A stretch of DNA of 6,201 nt, from assembly GCA_024640385.1 (NCBI GenBank), contig JAHEFC010000238.1, positions 1-6,201 of the forward strand, written 5' to 3'. Position 1 is the stretch's first letter. Each line of letters starts with the position of its first letter. This DNA is from Sphingobacteriales bacterium. Lineage in GTDB: Bacteria > Bacteroidota > Bacteroidia > Chitinophagales > Chitinophagaceae. Made by a program: the position numbers and the translations under genes. The notes under the pieces are model-generated. The model searched no databases. It saw only the letters and a list, made by a program, of their open reading frames with translations, and was not told the origin of the DNA. This document shows positions 6,127-6,201 of the stretch, in pieces.

Positions 6127-6200
6127 TAAAAAAAAATAGATAAAAGCCTCACCCAATCTTCTTCATAGGTTGCAGCTCCCAATAGGTCAAACTTCTCCAG
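6126..6200 (-). CDS. Possible C-terminal end of a minus-strand gene entering from the right
   Basis: Two minus-strand frames are open from the window edge. One reads LEKFDLLGAATYEEDWVR... and stops at TAG (6128-6126), exactly where repeat copy 3 begins. The other reads WRSLTYWELQPMKKIG and stops at TGA (6151-6149), 22 bases before the repeat. Too little is visible to identify a family or to choose between them. The main support for any gene here is the pattern that copies 1 and 2 sit directly after stop codons; coordinates follow the longer frame. Confidence 0.25.
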   Translation of the reverse strand: MEKFDLLGAATYEEDWVRLLSIFF

Positions 6201-6201
6201 G

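Overview
The window reads as a stretch of chromosome from a Bacteroidota bacterium, probably near Chitinophagaceae. This is an inference from moderate GC content, the protein families present (a GH116-type glycosidase, Tat-exported Gfo/Idh/MocA oxidoreductase and metallophosphoesterase, a SlyD-like FKBP) and the absence of Shine-Dalgarno sequences before most genes. No phage, conjugative, CRISPR, rRNA or tRNA genes are visible.

Layout. Bases 1-2469 are the 3' part of a large GH116/DUF608 glycoside hydrolase whose start lies left of the window. One base after its stop a SlyD-like peptidyl-prolyl isomerase begins (2471-2962). The pair looks like the end of an operon and is followed by a 56-bp hairpin repeat and an intrinsic terminator. 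Next is a short DUF3303-family gene (3208-3534) with an unusually strong ribosome binding site, a perfect 16-bp palindrome in its leader and its own clear terminator. It converges on a minus-strand Tat-exported Gfo/Idh/MocA oxidoreductase (3672-4958). That gene is divergent, across 66 bp, from a Tat-exported calcineurin-like metallophosphoesterase (5025-5834). The last 370 bases are mostly non-coding. They hold two more copies of the 56-bp repeat in inverted orientation, a further imperfect hairpin, and possibly the last codons of a minus-strand gene entering from the right.

How the genes fit together. The GH116 enzyme and the Gfo/Idh/MocA oxidoreductase fit extracytoplasmic processing of glycosides or modified sugars. 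The metallophosphoesterase may remove phosphate from an exported substrate, but no substrate can be read from the sequence. The SlyD-like protein is a general folding and metal-handling factor, and its tight coupling to a glycosidase is curious.

The most notable signal is the 56-bp repeat. Three ungapped copies are about 79-80% identical pairwise, all oriented with the same end toward a gene's 3' end (certain for two, probable for the third). Each is centred on a CCGGTT/AACCGG-type hairpin whose stem is partly kept by compensatory changes. Two of the copies bound a 287-bp non-coding segment as terminal inverted repeats. This looks like an uncatalogued REP- or MITE-like family, or a 3'-UTR structural element.
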